Shown here one piece after another: positions 7,036 to 7,817 of a stretch of 7,817 nucleotides of DNA. The stretch lies in NCBI GenBank assembly GCA_012515255.1, contig JAAYYR010000087.1:1-7817 (forward strand), given 5' to 3'. Source of the DNA: Clostridia bacterium (GTDB lineage: Bacteria > Bacillota > Dehalobacteriia > UBA4068). The position numbers and the translations under genes were made by a program. The notes below the pieces were generated by a model. That model saw nothing but the letters and a program-made list of their open reading frames with translations, ran no database searches and was not told the origin of the DNA. Within the stretch, counting starts at the first letter, position 1. Each line of letters begins with the position of its first letter.

Positions 7036-7817
7036 TTATTTTTGCAATACTTTTTTCAGATAATGGCCGGTATAGCTTTTTTTACAGGCAGCGACTTGCT
7101 CCGGCGTGCCGGTGGTGATTACCCGGCCGCCCTTATCGCCGCCTTCCGGCCCCAGATCGATAAGATAGTCCGCTGTTTTGATCACATGCAAATTGTGTTC
7201 GATGACCACCACCGTATCCCCTGCTTCCACCAGCCGCTGCAAGACGATGAGCAAGCGACTGATATCATCGGTATGCAGGCCGGTAGTCGGCTCGTCCAAG
7301 ATATAAAGACTACGGCCATTGGAGCGGCGCGACAACTCGGTAGCCAGCTTGACCCGCTGCGCTTCGCCGCCGGATAAAGTGGTGGCGCTTTGGCCAAGGC
7401 GGATATATCCCAGACCCACTTCCTGCAGGGTTTGCAGCTTGCGCTTGATACGGGGGATTTTGGCGAAATAATCAATTGCCTCGTCGACGGTCATCTGCAA
7501 TACATCGGCGATATTTTTGTCTTTATAGCGTATATCCAAGGTTTCGCGGTTATAGCGCTTGCCTTGGCAGACCTCGCAAGGCACATAGATATCCGGCAGA
7601 AAATGCATCTCAATCTTGATAATGCCATCGCCCTGGCATGATTCGCAGCGGCCGCCCTTGACATTGAAGCTAAAGCGGCCTTTTTTGTAGCCGCGCGCCT
7701 TGGCGTCTGGCGTCATGGCAAAAAGATCGCGGATCAGGTCGAATGTACCCGTATAGGTAGCGGGATTGGAGCGCGGCGTGCGGCCAATCGGCGATTGGTC
7801 GATCATAATCACCTTCT
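7036..7817 (-). CDS. uvrA: UvrABC excinuclease subunit A, C-terminal part (5' end beyond the window)
   Basis: C-terminal 260 or so residues of UvrA (family length about 940), the dimeric ATPase that finds DNA damage and loads UvrB. The frame is open through the right edge ([11 protein letters not shown]), and the GTG at 7812 is an internal valine, not a start. Numbering from that valine: [14 protein letters not shown] (9-22); a zinc finger with Cys56, Cys59, Cys79 and Cys82 (C-x2-C-x19-C-x2-C); the ABC signature [11 protein letters not shown] (146-156); Walker [11 protein letters not shown] (171-180); and the H-loop histidine His206. All motifs of the second ATPase half are intact. The stop TAA at 7036-7038 is followed 10 bases later by uvrC. 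No promoter for this minus-strand block lies in the window; it must be further right. Confidence 0.98.
   Translation of the reverse strand, partial: KVIMIDQSPIGRTPRSNPATYTGTFDLIRDLFAMTPDAKARGYKKGRFSFNVKGGRCESCQGDGIIKIEMHFLPDIYVPCEVCQGKRYNRETLDIRYKDKNIADVLQMTVDEAIDYFAKIPRIKRKLQTLQEVGLGYIRLGQSATTLSGGEAQRVKLATELSRRSNGRSLYILDEPTTGLHTDDISRLLIVLQRLVEAGDTVVVIEHNLHVIKTADYLIDLGPEGGDKGGRVITTGTPEQVAACKKSYTGHYLKKVLQK

Noticed and set aside
7012..7641. Plus-strand open frames opposite uvrA
   Set aside because: They are shadows of the conserved uvrA coding frame, which shows zinc-finger and ABC ATPase motifs.
1..7817. Mobile elements, CRISPR arrays, tRNA or rRNA genes
   Set aside because: No transposase or integrase motifs, no regularly spaced direct repeats and no RNA-gene-like stretches were seen; nearly all the window is coding for conserved proteins.

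Overview
The window reads as ordinary chromosomal DNA from a Gram-positive-type bacterium of the Bacillota (Firmicutes). The grounds are the minus-strand order uvrA - uvrC - rapZ - whiA, a class 1B dihydroorotate dehydrogenase, and strong purine-rich Shine-Dalgarno sites (runs such as AAGGGGG). Base composition is roughly balanced. An anaerobe, possibly of the Negativicutes, would fit, but I cannot fix the class from this sequence alone.

Layout: two convergent blocks meet near position 2400. The plus-strand block (1-2206) holds the 3' part of pyrD, cut by the left edge, and, 37 bases later, a complete PLP-dependent aminotransferase of the aspartate-aminotransferase/MocR-like type. The minus-strand block, read right to left, holds the 3' part of uvrA (cut by the right edge), uvrC, rapZ, whiA and a secreted or membrane-anchored thermonuclease-like protein. 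A strong hairpin at 2359-2394, with T-rich sequence on both sides, probably terminates transcription from both directions.

Function: UvrA and UvrC are the damage-recognition and incision components of nucleotide excision repair. RapZ (YvcJ type P-loop protein) and WhiA (DNA-binding protein linked to cell division and, in actinobacteria, sporulation) follow closely and look cotranscribed: uvrA-uvrC are 10 bases apart, uvrC-rapZ 52, and rapZ-whiA overlap as ATGA. The nuclease gene lies 105 bases after whiA and may belong to the same unit or have its own promoter. PyrD makes orotate for pyrimidine synthesis; the aminotransferase substrate is not known.

The most notable point is the absence of yvcK (mgfK/gluconeogenesis factor), which in most Firmicutes lies between rapZ and whiA; here the two genes overlap cleanly. 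Other small observations are a cluster of TTGGCT hexamers and a shared 10-mer in the two intercistronic gaps, a possible decayed small frame after the aminotransferase, and a shortened turn in the WhiA helix-turn-helix. I found no mobile element, CRISPR array, RNA gene or clear sign of an undescribed system.
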